Assembly (NCBI GenBank): GCA_938009275.1
Contig: CALLHY010000030.1
Coordinates: forward strand, 1 to 64,000
Direction: 5' to 3'
Source of the DNA: an uncultured bacterium
GTDB taxonomy: Bacteria; Cloacimonadota; Cloacimonadia; Cloacimonadales; Cloacimonadaceae
DNA length: 64,000 nucleotides
How positions within the stretch are numbered: the first letter of the stretch is position 1; each line of letters starts with the position of its first letter. The translations under genes and the position numbers were made by a program. A model generated the notes under the pieces. It ran no database searches and was not told the DNA's origin. It was given only the letters and a program-made list of their open reading frames with translations. Below, piece after piece: positions 18,618-27,737 of this stretch.

Positions 18618-21600
18618 ATGAGACCCATATTGATTATAATAAGCTTGCTAATAGCGATCACATCGCTTTTTGCAGCGCAGATCACGGTAAGTGGATATCA
18701 AAATGATTTTCGCATAACCAGTGGTACAAACAACAACATGGAATTGGAGTTTACTTTAGGAAGTTTCTATAGTAACCCCATTAGCATAAACGGAAGTGAA
18801 TGGCACACTGTTTCACTACCTAAGGAAGCCATATCGCTTGAAGCAGGCTTTCCCGAGCTTCCTATTGTTTCCCGAAGCGTAATTATTCCTGCTACCGCCG
18901 CGATGCAGCTAAGCACATTAAGCAGCGAATACGTAGATATTCAGATGCAAGTCGCGCCATCTAAGGGAAACCTGACCAGAAACATAAATCCAGAGTCTGT
19001 AGCCTATAGCTTTGCGGATGTATATGAAAGTAATGAAGCTTATCCAGAGCAGATTACCAGCTTAACCGAGCCCTTTATTCTTCGTGATTATCGTGGAATA
19101 ACCATTCGTGTAAACCCCTTCCAATACTTTCCCGCAACAGGAACTTTACGTGTTTACACCAAGCTAAGTCTTTCCCTACAAGTAAACGGAACAGACCTTA
19201 ACAATGCCATATCATCTTCAAAATCCAGCTATGCCCGCAGTTTTGAAAGCATTTACCAGAACATGTTTTTAAACTTTGGTGACGCCAAATACCCCAGCTT
19301 AGGTGAAGAAGGCAGCATACTGGTTATCAAACACAGCATGTTTGATGCTACATTGCAACCTTGGGTGGACTGGAAGCGTCAGATTGGATTTGACGTTACT
19401 GTAGTAGATGTTACTACAACCGGTGCATCTGCCAACCAGATAAAAACCTATATTCAAAACTTCTATAATGCCGATAACAACCTGATGTTCGTTCAGATTT
19501 TTGGCGATGCTCCCCAGGTTCCCTCCCTGTCTTCGGGTGGCGGTGGCAGTGATCCGTCTTATGCTCTTCTTGCTGGAAGTGACAACTATCCAGACATTTT
19601 TGTTGGCAGATTCTCTGCATCCAACGTTAATGACATGCAAACCCAGGTTCAGCGCAGCATCTATTACGAAAGAGATATCCAGGTTGGTGCCGACTATCTG
19701 GCAAAAGCCATGGGAATCGCCTCTTCCGAAGGTGGTGGTGGACAGGGTGATAACAACGAAAGTGACATCCAACACATGAATCTCATCCGTACAGATTTGT
19801 TAAACTATGGCTACACCTCGGTAGACCAGGTTTACGATCCGAGCGCGTCTGCAGCAACAGTCAGCACCAATTTGAACGCCGGACGAGGATTCATAAACTA
19901 CGTTGGTCATGGTTCAGACACCTCCTGGGTAACCACAGGTTTTAGCAATTCTCACGTTAACAACCTTACAAACAGCAACATGCTGCCATTCATAGTATCC
20001 GTAGCCTGCGTTAATGGAAACTTTGTTAGTCAGACCTGTTTTGCAGAAGCTTGGATGCGTGCCACACACAATACCACTGGTGCCCCAACTGGAGCAATAG
20101 CCATTTATGCCTCCACGGTTAATCAAGGGTGGAATCCGCCCATGCGTGGACAGGATGAAATAACAGACCTCCTGATTGCCGAATCAAAACATAGAATTGG
20201 CAGCCTTTATTTTAATGGCTCATCCAAGATGATTGAGGCTTATGGCACCTCCGGTGTGTCTGAGTACAAAAACTGGACAATCTTTGGCGACGCTTCACTA
20301 ATGGTGCGCACACAAAACCCCAGTCTGATGAATGCCAGCTACAATCCAGTGCTGCTAATGGGAGTATCAAACTTCAGCATCCAGACAGAGCCAAATGCCT
20401 ACATTACCCTTAGCAATGCCGGAACTATATACGGTAAAGCAGTAGCCAATGCCACTGGTAATGCCTCAATTACTCTAAATCCTGCCCCAGCAGAACCGAT
20501 GAACTTAACCTTAACTGTGGTGGCATTTAATAAGCAAACTCTTATTCAAACCATCCAGGTTCTGCCCAATGACGGCCCTTATCTGATGTTGGATAGTATT
20601 AGCATTAGCGATGATAACGACTCCATTCCCCAATATGGCGAACTGGTTCAGCTTTCACTAAATGTAAACAACATTGGCAGCGAAGCTGCAAACAACGTTT
20701 CTGTGTCACTAAGCACATCCGACAGTAATGTTACAATCGTAAATCCGATGTTTAGCATACCCACTGTTGATGCTAATGGTGGCGGATTATTCGGTAACAT
20801 CCCCATTCAAATTAGCTCTTCCATTCCCGATCAGCATGAAGTTATAATTAACGTACACATGCAAGAAGAAAATGGTGATACCTTCGATTTCGAACGCAGT
20901 TTCGTGGTTAACGCCCCACAAATCAGTTGGGGAACCATAGAGATTGACGATACAGATGGCAACAACAATGGCAGAGTGGACGCGGGTGAATCAATCGTTT
21001 TCACGCTTAACCTTAGCAATACAGGCCATGCTGATGCAACTGATATTAGCTCAACCATTCTTATTAACGGCGTAGACCACTATTATGTAGAGCCGGTTCT
21101 TCCCGAGATTGCATCTGTCCCCGTGGGATTCCAGGAGATGCTTATCTACAGAGTATCATTCAGTTCTCAGATACCCACCGGCACCCAAATTCAGATAACA
21201 GCCATGGCTTTTCACGGTGACTATCTGGCAATGAATACCTATAGTCTTACCCTCGGATTAGAATTAGAGAATTTTGAAGCCGGCTTCTCTTCCATGCCCT
21301 GGACTTTCCAAGGCGGCACATGGTTAGATACTCAAAGCAGTTACAACGGTTCGATGGCTGCGAAATCTCCAGCCATTAACCACGGCACAAACACAAGCAT
21401 GAGCATCACCAAGAACATACAGAATGCCGGCAGCCTGTCCTTCTGGAAAAAGGTATCCAGTGAAGCTACTTACGATAAGCTAACCTTCCATATAAACGGC
21501 CTTTTAATGGGTGAATGGAGCGGTACATCTGATAGCTGGAGCCAGGTAAGTTATCCTGTTCAGGCAGGACTCAATATCTTCACCTGGAAATATACCAAAG

Positions 21601-22310
21601 ATGGCGGCGGCTCTGTTGGCAGTGACTGCGCCTGGATAGACGACATCATCTTCCCCTCTACCAACGAGATTCTGGGTGATCCCATCTTATCAGTCATTAC
21701 CGAAAACATAAACTTTGGTGATGTTCCTGCTAATAACTCCATTAGCCAAACCATTACTATCACCAATAGTGGCACTGCCGCCATGATGGGTGTGGTTAAT
21801 AGCACAGCTCCCTTCTACTTAGGTGAAAATCCAGCACAGAATTCCTTAACAGAAAGCTATTACCTGCCCGCCGGTGAAACCATGGAAATGATGGTAACCT
21901 TCGCACCTACCTATGCCAATAACTACAGCGCAAATATTACTATCAGCTCAGACGATCCCAATATGCCAGAAGCCATCGTACCGGTTTTGGGAACCAGCGG
22001 AACAGTCAGTAACCAGGATTTAGTAAACCCATTGGTTACTGCTTTACATGGAAACTATCCAAATCCCTTCAATCCCAATACCAACATCAAGTTCAGCCTC
22101 AAGGAGAACAGCCCAGTCCAACTGGATATCTACAATATCTCCGGGCAGAAAGTTCGAACATTGCTAAATGCCAATATGGCTGCAGGCAATCATATTGTAA
22201 CATGGAACGGTTTGGATAACTCGGGTAGATCAGTTGGTAGCGGTGTGTATTTCTTCAAGATGAATTCCGGTAAATACACCAGCACCAAGAAAATGATTCT
22301 AATGAAATAA
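18618..22310 (+). CDS. secreted C25 (gingipain-type) cysteine peptidase, paralogue 2
   Basis: A 1230-residue paralogue of the preceding gene with the same order: signal peptide (MRPILIIISLLIAITSLFAA), prodomain, C25 catalytic domain with His431 (VGHGSD) and Cys464 (VACVNG), Ig-like repeats (SISDDNDSIPQYGE, DTDGNNNGRVDAGE), MAM-like domain (FEAGFSSMPW to CAWIDDIIFPS), an HYDIN/ASPM-type repeat (INFGDVPANNSISQTITI) and a FlgD-like sorting domain (NYPNPFNPNTNIKF). The ATG at 18618 is chosen because TGGAGGAA lies just upstream; the frame opens at 18594. The extra HYDIN-like module and diverged catalytic surroundings suggest different substrates. It probably digests proteins outside the cell to feed amino-acid metabolism (inference). 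Confidence 0.85.
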   Translation: MRPILIIISLLIAITSLFAAQITVSGYQNDFRITSGTNNNMELEFTLGSFYSNPISINGSEWHTVSLPKEAISLEAGFPELPIVSRSVIIPATAAMQLSTLSSEYVDIQMQVAPSKGNLTRNINPESVAYSFADVYESNEAYPEQITSLTEPFILRDYRGITIRVNPFQYFPATGTLRVYTKLSLSLQVNGTDLNNAISSSKSSYARSFESIYQNMFLNFGDAKYPSLGEEGSILVIKHSMFDATLQPWVDWKRQIGFDVTVVDVTTTGASANQIKTYIQNFYNADNNLMFVQIFGDAPQVPSLSSGGGGSDPSYALLAGSDNYPDIFVGRFSASNVNDMQTQVQRSIYYERDIQVGADYLAKAMGIASSEGGGGQGDNNESDIQHMNLIRTDLLNYGYTSVDQVYDPSASAATVSTNLNAGRGFINYVGHGSDTSWVTTGFSNSHVNNLTNSNMLPFIVSVACVNGNFVSQTCFAEAWMRATHNTTGAPTGAIAIYASTVNQGWNPPMRGQDEITDLLIAESKHRIGSLYFNGSSKMIEAYGTSGVSEYKNWTIFGDASLMVRTQNPSLMNASYNPVLLMGVSNFSIQTEPNAYITLSNAGTIYGKAVANATGNASITLNPAPAEPMNLTLTVVAFNKQTLIQTIQVLPNDGPYLMLDSISISDDNDSIPQYGELVQLSLNVNNIGSEAANNVSVSLSTSDSNVTIVNPMFSIPTVDANGGGLFGNIPIQISSSIPDQHEVIINVHMQEENGDTFDFERSFVVNAPQISWGTIEIDDTDGNNNGRVDAGESIVFTLNLSNTGHADATDISSTILINGVDHYYVEPVLPEIASVPVGFQEMLIYRVSFSSQIPTGTQIQITAMAFHGDYLAMNTYSLTLGLELENFEAGFSSMPWTFQGGTWLDTQSSYNGSMAAKSPAINHGTNTSMSITKNIQNAGSLSFWKKVSSEATYDKLTFHINGLLMGEWSGTSDSWSQVSYPVQAGLNIFTWKYTKDGGGSVGSDCAWIDDIIFPSTNEILGDPILSVITENINFGDVPANNSISQTITITNSGTAAMMGVVNSTAPFYLGENPAQNSLTESYYLPAGETMEMMVTFAPTYANNYSANITISSDDPNMPEAIVPVLGTSGTVSNQDLVNPLVTALHGNYPNPFNPNTNIKFSLKENSPVQLDIYNISGQKVRTLLNANMAAGNHIVTWNGLDNSGRSVGSGVYFFKMNSGKYTSTKKMILMK

Positions 22311-22331
22311 TATCAACCTTAGATATGCCTT

Positions 22332-22366
22332 AAGGGAGGGGAGTTCACCCCTCCCTTTATGCTTTT
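22332..22366 (+). terminator. intrinsic terminator after the second C25 gene
   Basis: A GC-rich stem AAGGGAGGGG / CCCCTCCCTT (22332-22341 with 22348-22357) with loop AGTTCA is followed by TTATGCTTTT. It lies 22 bases after the stop codon. Confidence 0.8.
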
Positions 22367-22437
22367 AACTACTTAATCTCGCAAGCAATATCGTGTCTCC
22401 AGATAAGATAAAGCTTCAAAATGAAGCTTCCTTGAAC

Positions 22438-22495
22438 GAATTACTAATGAATTACCCATGAAATACGGATGAGATACGTAATTCATGCGTAATTC
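22438..22495. repeat. short repeat with 11-bp period (ATGAATTAC units)
   Basis: Three units ATGAATTAC, ATGAAATAC and ATGAGATAC at 22447, 22458 and 22469 are spaced exactly 11 bases apart by CC and GG dinucleotides, then continue as GTAATTCATGC GTAATTC. A related arrangement (ATGAATTAC GG ATGAAACCC GT) occurs at 34607-34628. A small palindrome AAGCTTCA-AAA-TGAAGCTT lies just before it at 22411-22429. The rest of the 22311-22711 gap holds the terminator before and a structured leader after. Confidence 0.55.
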
Positions 22496-22625
22496 TAGCG
22501 TAAATCGTGCAGGCAGAATGTAGGCAGTAGCTTGTATTGTAACAACGGTGGGAGTATCGATGAACGAATATTTATCAGGTCATCAATACTTATTGACAAC
22601 GTTCGCCGATAATATGGAATGGTAA

Positions 22626-22678
22626 TTGCACACAGTTTTGGTGGCTGTCTTTGATACACCATCGGGAGCGGTGTGCAA
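22626..22678 (+). promoter_or_regulatory. potential structured 5' leader of the pgsB operon
   Basis: Bases 22626-22633 (TTGCACAC) pair perfectly with 22671-22678 (GTGTGCAA), enclosing a smaller GGTG/CACC helix at about 22640-22660. The structure ends about 33 bases before the pgsB start. It could be a leader hairpin affecting expression; no known riboswitch class is recognised. Confidence 0.3.
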
Positions 22679-22711
22679 AGATAGCTAACTTTGAGACTTA
22701 CAGGGGAGTAA

Positions 22712-23902
22712 ATGACTGTTCTGATTCTTGCGACGTTGCTTCTGGTGATAAACTGGATAATAGAATACCGGAGGCATACCCGTAATGTGTTATCCATTCC
22801 TATCAGGATACACGTGAACGGTACCAGAGGGAAATCCAGTGTTACACGATTGATAGCCGCGGGATTGCGCGCTGGCGGAAAGCGGACAGTGGCAAAGATT
22901 ACCGGAACCCTTCCCAGAGTGGTGATGCCTGATGGCCAGGAAGCGGCCATAATTCGCTTGATGGGAGCTAACATCATTGAGCAAAAGTATATCTTCCGTC
23001 ATGCTGTAAGTCATAAGCCTGATGCTATTGTAATCGAATGTATGGCGGTAAATCCGGTATTTCAATGGATAACCGAACGCAAGTTTATCCGTAGCACCAT
23101 AGCCGTTATTACCAATTGCAGACCAGATCACCTTGATCTGATGGGCTCAACCGTGCAAAGCGTAACCATGAGCCTTAGCAACACCATTCCCCGTAATGGA
23201 GTATGTTATACAGCCGAACATGAACACTTTGGTATATTGGAAAAGGTGGCAAAGAGCAGAAACTGCAAGATACATAAGATTAGACCAAGCGATGTCACTC
23301 AGGAAGAAGTGGATAGTTTTCAATATATTGAACACTTAGAAAATGTGCAACTTGCCTTGGCAGTTTGCGCGGAAGCAGGCGTGCCCCGAGAGATTGCTTT
23401 AAAGGGTATGCAAAAAGCCCATCCAGACCCAGGAGCTCTTAAAAAATACCGCATTGTTGATGGCAATAAAGTGATAAACTTTTATAACATCTTCGCAGCC
23501 AACGACCCGCAATCTACTGTAAGCATTATAAACATGATTACAGGTAATTTGAAAGGGGTGGAGAAGATTGTTATCCTTAATAGTCGCGCCGATCGTTTGT
23601 TCCGCAGCCAGCAACTGGTTGAAGCCGTCAAAGATACAGACTACTCCTATATTCTATTAACCGGAGAAATCCCGGAGAAAGTAGAAACCTTCGCCTTGCA
23701 AGCAGGCATTCCGAAAGATAAGCTCTTTGCTCTGGGAGAGCCCCTTACGGAAGTGATATATCAGAAGGTACTGGAATTGACCGGAACCGAAGCACATGTG
23801 CTTGGTATCGGAAACATAGCGGGAAACATAAAATATGGAGCACAGATTGTAGCCCATTTCAAGCATAAAATGAAAGATATTAATAAAAGGAGCCGTAAGT
23901 GA
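22712..23902 (+). CDS. pgsB: poly-gamma-glutamate synthase subunit PgsB/CapB
   Basis: A 396-residue Mur-ligase-like enzyme with an N-terminal membrane helix (residues 2-17) and the ATP-binding loop NGTRGKSS at residues 36-43. The phrases ITNCRPDHLDLMG near 131 and ECMAVNP near 110 are typical of CapB/PgsB. The protein activates the gamma-carboxyl of the growing glutamate chain with ATP and adds the next glutamate. Length matches the family (about 390). Its stop overlaps the pgsC GTG by four bases (GTGA). A GGGAG site precedes the ATG. No pgsA/capA homologue is in the cluster. Confidence 0.88.
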   Translation: MTVLILATLLLVINWIIEYRRHTRNVLSIPIRIHVNGTRGKSSVTRLIAAGLRAGGKRTVAKITGTLPRVVMPDGQEAAIIRLMGANIIEQKYIFRHAVSHKPDAIVIECMAVNPVFQWITERKFIRSTIAVITNCRPDHLDLMGSTVQSVTMSLSNTIPRNGVCYTAEHEHFGILEKVAKSRNCKIHKIRPSDVTQEEVDSFQYIEHLENVQLALAVCAEAGVPREIALKGMQKAHPDPGALKKYRIVDGNKVINFYNIFAANDPQSTVSIINMITGNLKGVEKIVILNSRADRLFRSQQLVEAVKDTDYSYILLTGEIPEKVETFALQAGIPKDKLFALGEPLTEVIYQKVLELTGTEAHVLGIGNIAGNIKYGAQIVAHFKHKMKDINKRSRK

Positions 23903-24354
23903 TAGATGCAGTAGTGCAAGCCGCAGTCGGAATCGGCGTAATAATCAGCTTAATCTTTAGTGAACTATTGGGAGCATCAGCAGGTGGTATTGTTGTGCCA
24001 GGCTACTTAGCTCTATATTTGGATAAACCACTTCAGATACTTGGAACCCTGTTAATCAGTTTGGCAACATGGGGTATAATACGCATTATTGGTAATTTTA
24101 CCCTGCTTTTTGGTAAGCGTAGAATGGTGCTTAGTATCCTTATTGGCTTCATCTTGGGTTGGGCATCCAGAATGTTGGTGTTCAATGACCTTACTGTCAC
24201 TCAGTTGCAAATGCAATCAATTGGCTACATAGTCCCAGGCCTTATTGCTAACTGGTTTGAACGTCAAGGCTTCCTAAAAACCATTTCTACAATGGGTATC
24301 GCTGCAGTATTAGTACGTTTGGTGCTGATGGTAGTGTTCCATGGGGAGATATAA
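23899..24354 (+). CDS. pgsC: poly-gamma-glutamate synthase subunit PgsC/CapC
   Basis: A 151-residue membrane protein with four to five helices and the CapC phrase SELLGASAGGIVVPGYLALYLDKP at its N-terminus. PgsC forms the membrane part of the synthase with PgsB. It starts with GTG at 23899, overlapping pgsB by four bases, and AGGAG sits six bases upstream. pgsW begins one base after its stop. The size matches the family (about 150). Confidence 0.85.
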   Translation: MIDAVVQAAVGIGVIISLIFSELLGASAGGIVVPGYLALYLDKPLQILGTLLISLATWGIIRIIGNFTLLFGKRRMVLSILIGFILGWASRMLVFNDLTVTQLQMQSIGYIVPGLIANWFERQGFLKTISTMGIAAVLVRLVLMVVFHGEI

Positions 24355-24355
24355 T

Positions 24356-25477
24356 ATGTACCGCCCATCATTAAAATCTGGTCGCTCCCTTGTAGCTCTA
24401 TTTGTGCTGTCTGTAGTTCTGTTCTACATAGCACAGGTTAATTATGTTCATATTAAAACAGATAATTACGACATGAAAGTAGCAGCCGCTCAGTTAATGA
24501 AAAACGCCATTGATACATTGCAGGTGGAGCTACAAAACAGAAACATGGAGATTGACCCCATAGATGATCCGCTAAAGACCGGACTGATTGGAATGCGCCT
24601 TAGCTCTATTACTACCGATAGAGGATTGTTATCCGAAAAGCGGGCAGCTATTAACCCCAATATTGCTGCAATTTTCGTAGAAGAATTCACCAGGCTAAAA
24701 CTGTCCCCGGGAGATCATATAGCGGTAGGTATTACTGGCAGTAACCCGGCAGTGAACCTGGCACTTTATTCCGCTATCCAAGTAATGGGCTTGAATCCTA
24801 AGATAATTTTAGCCGTATCCTCCGCTTCTTATGGAGCTAACAGGGAAGACCTGACCTGGCTGGACATCGAAAGCATAATGCGTGAAAAACGTTTATTCAA
24901 TTTTAGCAGCTCTTATGCGTCATTGGGCGGCAAAGAAGACCTTGCGGTTGGTCTGTCGGACAATGGCATAACTGCCTTACGTGAAGCAATGAACAGAAAC
25001 CAGGTACCATTATTGATGGGTTCCAGCTTAATGGATAACATAGATATCAGAATGGCAGCTTACGAAGAACTACTGCCAGCAGATCAAAGATATCAGCTAT
25101 TCGTGAACGTAGGTACCGGCTTGGCTAACGTTGGTAGCGAACCTAACGCCAACCTGATCCCAGAAGGGGTAAATAGGAAGCTGGCAGAACGTGCCTACGA
25201 AAAAGAAGGCGTTATGATGAAAATGGCTAAGCGTAATGTAACGGTCTTGCACGTCCGCCGTATCCTGCGTTGGGCAAAGAAGTATGACCTGCCAGTAAGC
25301 ATAGATACCATGCCCAAGGTTGGAGAAGGCAAGGTGTTTAGTTCGCTAATCCACAATCAAACCGTAAACGTTATCTGCTTGTTTGTCCTGCTTGCAGCCA
25401 TAATAGCAGTAATAGTGTTTGATCGTCATGACCGGCGTTTTATGGCCAACATCGTAGATCCAGACGAAGAATTATAA
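24356..25477 (+). CDS. pgsW: poly-gamma-glutamate system protein (PgsW type)
   Basis: A 373-residue protein with an N-terminal helix (about 15-30), an extracytoplasmic domain, and a second helix near residues 335-355 followed by a short basic tail. It is immediately downstream of pgsC and matches my memory of the protein called poly-gamma-glutamate system protein in pgsBC loci. The ATG at 24356 is used because the frame's earlier opening overlaps pgsC and GGGAG lies just upstream. No enzyme motif is evident; a structural or export role in the synthase is inferred from context. Confidence 0.65.
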   Translation: MYRPSLKSGRSLVALFVLSVVLFYIAQVNYVHIKTDNYDMKVAAAQLMKNAIDTLQVELQNRNMEIDPIDDPLKTGLIGMRLSSITTDRGLLSEKRAAINPNIAAIFVEEFTRLKLSPGDHIAVGITGSNPAVNLALYSAIQVMGLNPKIILAVSSASYGANREDLTWLDIESIMREKRLFNFSSSYASLGGKEDLAVGLSDNGITALREAMNRNQVPLLMGSSLMDNIDIRMAAYEELLPADQRYQLFVNVGTGLANVGSEPNANLIPEGVNRKLAERAYEKEGVMMKMAKRNVTVLHVRRILRWAKKYDLPVSIDTMPKVGEGKVFSSLIHNQTVNVICLFVLLAAIIAVIVFDRHDRRFMANIVDPDEEL

Positions 25478-25488
25478 GGAAAGTATAA

Positions 25489-26313
25489 ATGATTAAACGT
25501 ATTGCAATAGCCCTGACCATCGTATTGTTCGGCTGCACTATGTATGCCCAAACCAAACCCAGGTACAAAGCTCTGAACTTCGATAATCCTGGCACCAGAC
25601 GAGTATTGAAAACCGAAGCAGGAAGCTTCTATTACTATCGCTCATTGCCAGAAAAGTCTATGAAGCTAAACACCAATGGCATTCAAAAGCTACAGCTTCG
25701 CAGCTTTAGCACCGAACCACTGCGCAAGCCAGAGCTGATCACCATTGTAGCCAAAACCAGAACCACTCACTCATTAAAGCAGATTGCAACAGTAAAAACC
25801 TATTCTGTTTACGAAGATATTATCATAGACTTGCCTGTCGATACCAAAAGCATCGAAGTATTATGCTACTCCAGAGCCGTATATATGCGCGCCTTCCACG
25901 TAATACCACCGAAGCCAGCAAAGGCTGTGAAGCTTGCCAATTTGGTGCTGAAAGCACATGGCGGAGCAGTAAGCCTATTGCATAACGGCTCAAGTAGTGA
26001 TTACTACAGCTTCCTGCCTTCACAAGCTCTGAAGTTCAGCGTTAATAACAAACACAATGCCGTAGTTTATGTACGCCCGCGCCTTCTTGACCGCAGCACT
26101 CCAAAACTTGGATTATATAAGAATGGAGAACTGGTAGAAACCATAGAATTCAGTTTAAAAAGGACAAACAAATACCGTGTTCAAGGCATCAAGAACCTTG
26201 GAGTTGCAAAAAAGATTGATCTACCCCACAATAGTAACAATAGTGAGTATGAATTAAAAGCACTTAGCGATCACTTGTTTATCGCCAAACCAGTGCTGAT
26301 TAAACAAAAGTAA
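25489..26313 (+). CDS. hypothetical exported protein of the pgs operon
   Basis: A 274-residue protein with a signal peptide (MIKRIAIALTIVLFGCTMYA). The sequence LFGC is lipobox-like but has Phe at -2, so cleavage after MYA by signal peptidase I is as likely. The mature part is beta-rich with basic patches and no recognised domain. It lies 11 bases after pgsW and 11 before a beta-barrel gene, so it is almost certainly co-transcribed with the polymer synthase. A periplasmic role in moving or anchoring the polymer is inference from position only. Confidence 0.65.
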   Translation: MIKRIAIALTIVLFGCTMYAQTKPRYKALNFDNPGTRRVLKTEAGSFYYYRSLPEKSMKLNTNGIQKLQLRSFSTEPLRKPELITIVAKTRTTHSLKQIATVKTYSVYEDIIIDLPVDTKSIEVLCYSRAVYMRAFHVIPPKPAKAVKLANLVLKAHGGAVSLLHNGSSSDYYSFLPSQALKFSVNNKHNAVVYVRPRLLDRSTPKLGLYKNGELVETIEFSLKRTNKYRVQGIKNLGVAKKIDLPHNSNNSEYELKALSDHLFIAKPVLIKQK

Positions 26314-26324
26314 ACGGAGTTTGA

Positions 26325-27380
26325 ATGGCACTTATCTCATCGAAACATAATTCGTCATCACAAACACCACGCCGAACTGATAACAGGAATCTGTTTGTAT
26401 TCGGTTTGATAGCAGCTTTAAGCTTCATTAGCAGCATCTTAGCCGCACAGATTACGGGCAGTGTGTCCATCTATGCGAACTATAGTGATAACGCCTTTCA
26501 GCTTTCGGACTATGATTTTGACCGCTATAATAACGATCACAGGCTGTTAGATTTTGTGGAGACAACTGATGATGTAAACCTTGGCACCCAGATTGAAATT
26601 GGCTACCCATTGCATTACCGATGGTGGAAGTTTACTCCATCTGTGGTTGCCAACATAAACCAGAACCTTAGCAACACAGAGAAATACCGCCGCGACTCCA
26701 CCGTAAAATTAAGAATTGACCGGTATTATTGGTACCTTATTGCCCGCTATCAATACCAACCCCACATCTATTTCAGAGACTTTAATGATGGCGATGGCAC
26801 TGATAATCTGGAAAACTATAGCTACAGCCGTAACACTACCCGAGCCGATCTGGCTATAAGACCGCTACGAAACACCACAGTAAAGGCCAATTTCAGAGTG
26901 GAAGACTATCGCTATAATGAATTCTTTACCGAAGCTGATGGTCAGGCATTAACCGGAGGCTTGGGGATATCCTATCGCTTCCCAACTTTTACAGTTGATG
27001 CAGGTGTGGATTACCGCACCTATGATAATGATAATCGCACCACCGAAGCCGATGCTTCCTATGATGCCAATATCTACAAGGCTAAACTAACCATGCCCAG
27101 AATGCCCGTTTCCGATACGGGCCACATGACTTGGCAACCATCTTTAGGCATCAATTATCAGGAGAAGTTTTATCAAGGCGGAGGTTCCTGGTATGGTGGA
27201 AGAGCCGACTATACCTACTCCATGACCGCAGGATTCGAATGGTTTTTTAATCCTCGCATCAATTTATCGCTTGACTACTCACATGTATTCCGTAGTGTAG
27301 AGTCCAATAATAGTTCTGTAGTACAGCTAAAGGAATACAGTGAAAACAAGTTCGGTGCGTCAGTGAACTATAAGTTCTAA
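26325..27380 (+). CDS. outer-membrane beta-barrel protein of the pgs operon
   Basis: A 351-residue protein with a long polar N-region (about 22 residues) before a hydrophobic signal core (LFVFGLIAALSFISSILA, cleavage near AAQ at 41). The mature sequence is alternating aromatic/polar strands (YWYLIARYQYQPHIYFRDF, TVKANFRVEDYRYNEFF) ending KFGASVNYKF, a Phe-terminated last strand typical of Bam substrates. I infer an outer-membrane barrel, perhaps the exit channel for the polymer made by PgsBCW. No named family is recognised. Spacing of 11 bases from the previous gene supports one operon. Confidence 0.65.
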   Translation: MALISSKHNSSSQTPRRTDNRNLFVFGLIAALSFISSILAAQITGSVSIYANYSDNAFQLSDYDFDRYNNDHRLLDFVETTDDVNLGTQIEIGYPLHYRWWKFTPSVVANINQNLSNTEKYRRDSTVKLRIDRYYWYLIARYQYQPHIYFRDFNDGDGTDNLENYSYSRNTTRADLAIRPLRNTTVKANFRVEDYRYNEFFTEADGQALTGGLGISYRFPTFTVDAGVDYRTYDNDNRTTEADASYDANIYKAKLTMPRMPVSDTGHMTWQPSLGINYQEKFYQGGGSWYGGRADYTYSMTAGFEWFFNPRINLSLDYSHVFRSVESNNSSVVQLKEYSENKFGASVNYKF

Positions 27381-27395
27381 ATAAGTGAGGTTATT

Positions 27396-27722
27396 ATGCA
27401 GTTTCGTCAAGAAGATAACAGCAAGAAGATAAAAGAGTTTCTCGATCTGGTAGAAAACCATAAGGTGGACATCCGGCATTACAAAAGCCCCGTATTAGTA
27501 TGGGCTGTTCAGGATGGCACAACATACTATTCATTTTGGGATGCTGATATTCTGATGCGCTTTGGTTTAGAAAATGTTGATGGGTGGGATTTCGAAGAAG
27601 ACTTGCTATTTTGCCCCGATTGGATGGCCGATAATGAGGACGAAGACTTGGATGATCTGGACGATGACGATGATGATGATCTGGGGCTGATCTGTAACCT
27701 CAAGATAGACAACAAAAAGTAA
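27396..27722 (+). CDS. small acidic protein of unknown function
   Basis: A 108-residue soluble protein. The first 75 residues look globular (VLVWAVQDGTTYYSFWDADILMRFGL); residues 78-95 are a run of Asp and Glu including seven consecutive Asp. Such runs bind cations or basic partners, but no function can be assigned. It sits 15 bases after the barrel gene and 15 before gpsA, with a fair GAGG site. The antisense frame here is a mirror of the Asp run and is not a gene. Confidence 0.6.
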   Translation: MQFRQEDNSKKIKEFLDLVENHKVDIRHYKSPVLVWAVQDGTTYYSFWDADILMRFGLENVDGWDFEEDLLFCPDWMADNEDEDLDDLDDDDDDDLGLICNLKIDNKK

Positions 27723-27737
27723 TCACTCATTGGCAAT

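Noticed and set aside
22593..22598. TTGACA upstream of pgsB as a promoter -35
   Set aside because: TAATAT follows after only 11 bases and nothing better stands at 16-18 bases; not annotated as a promoter.
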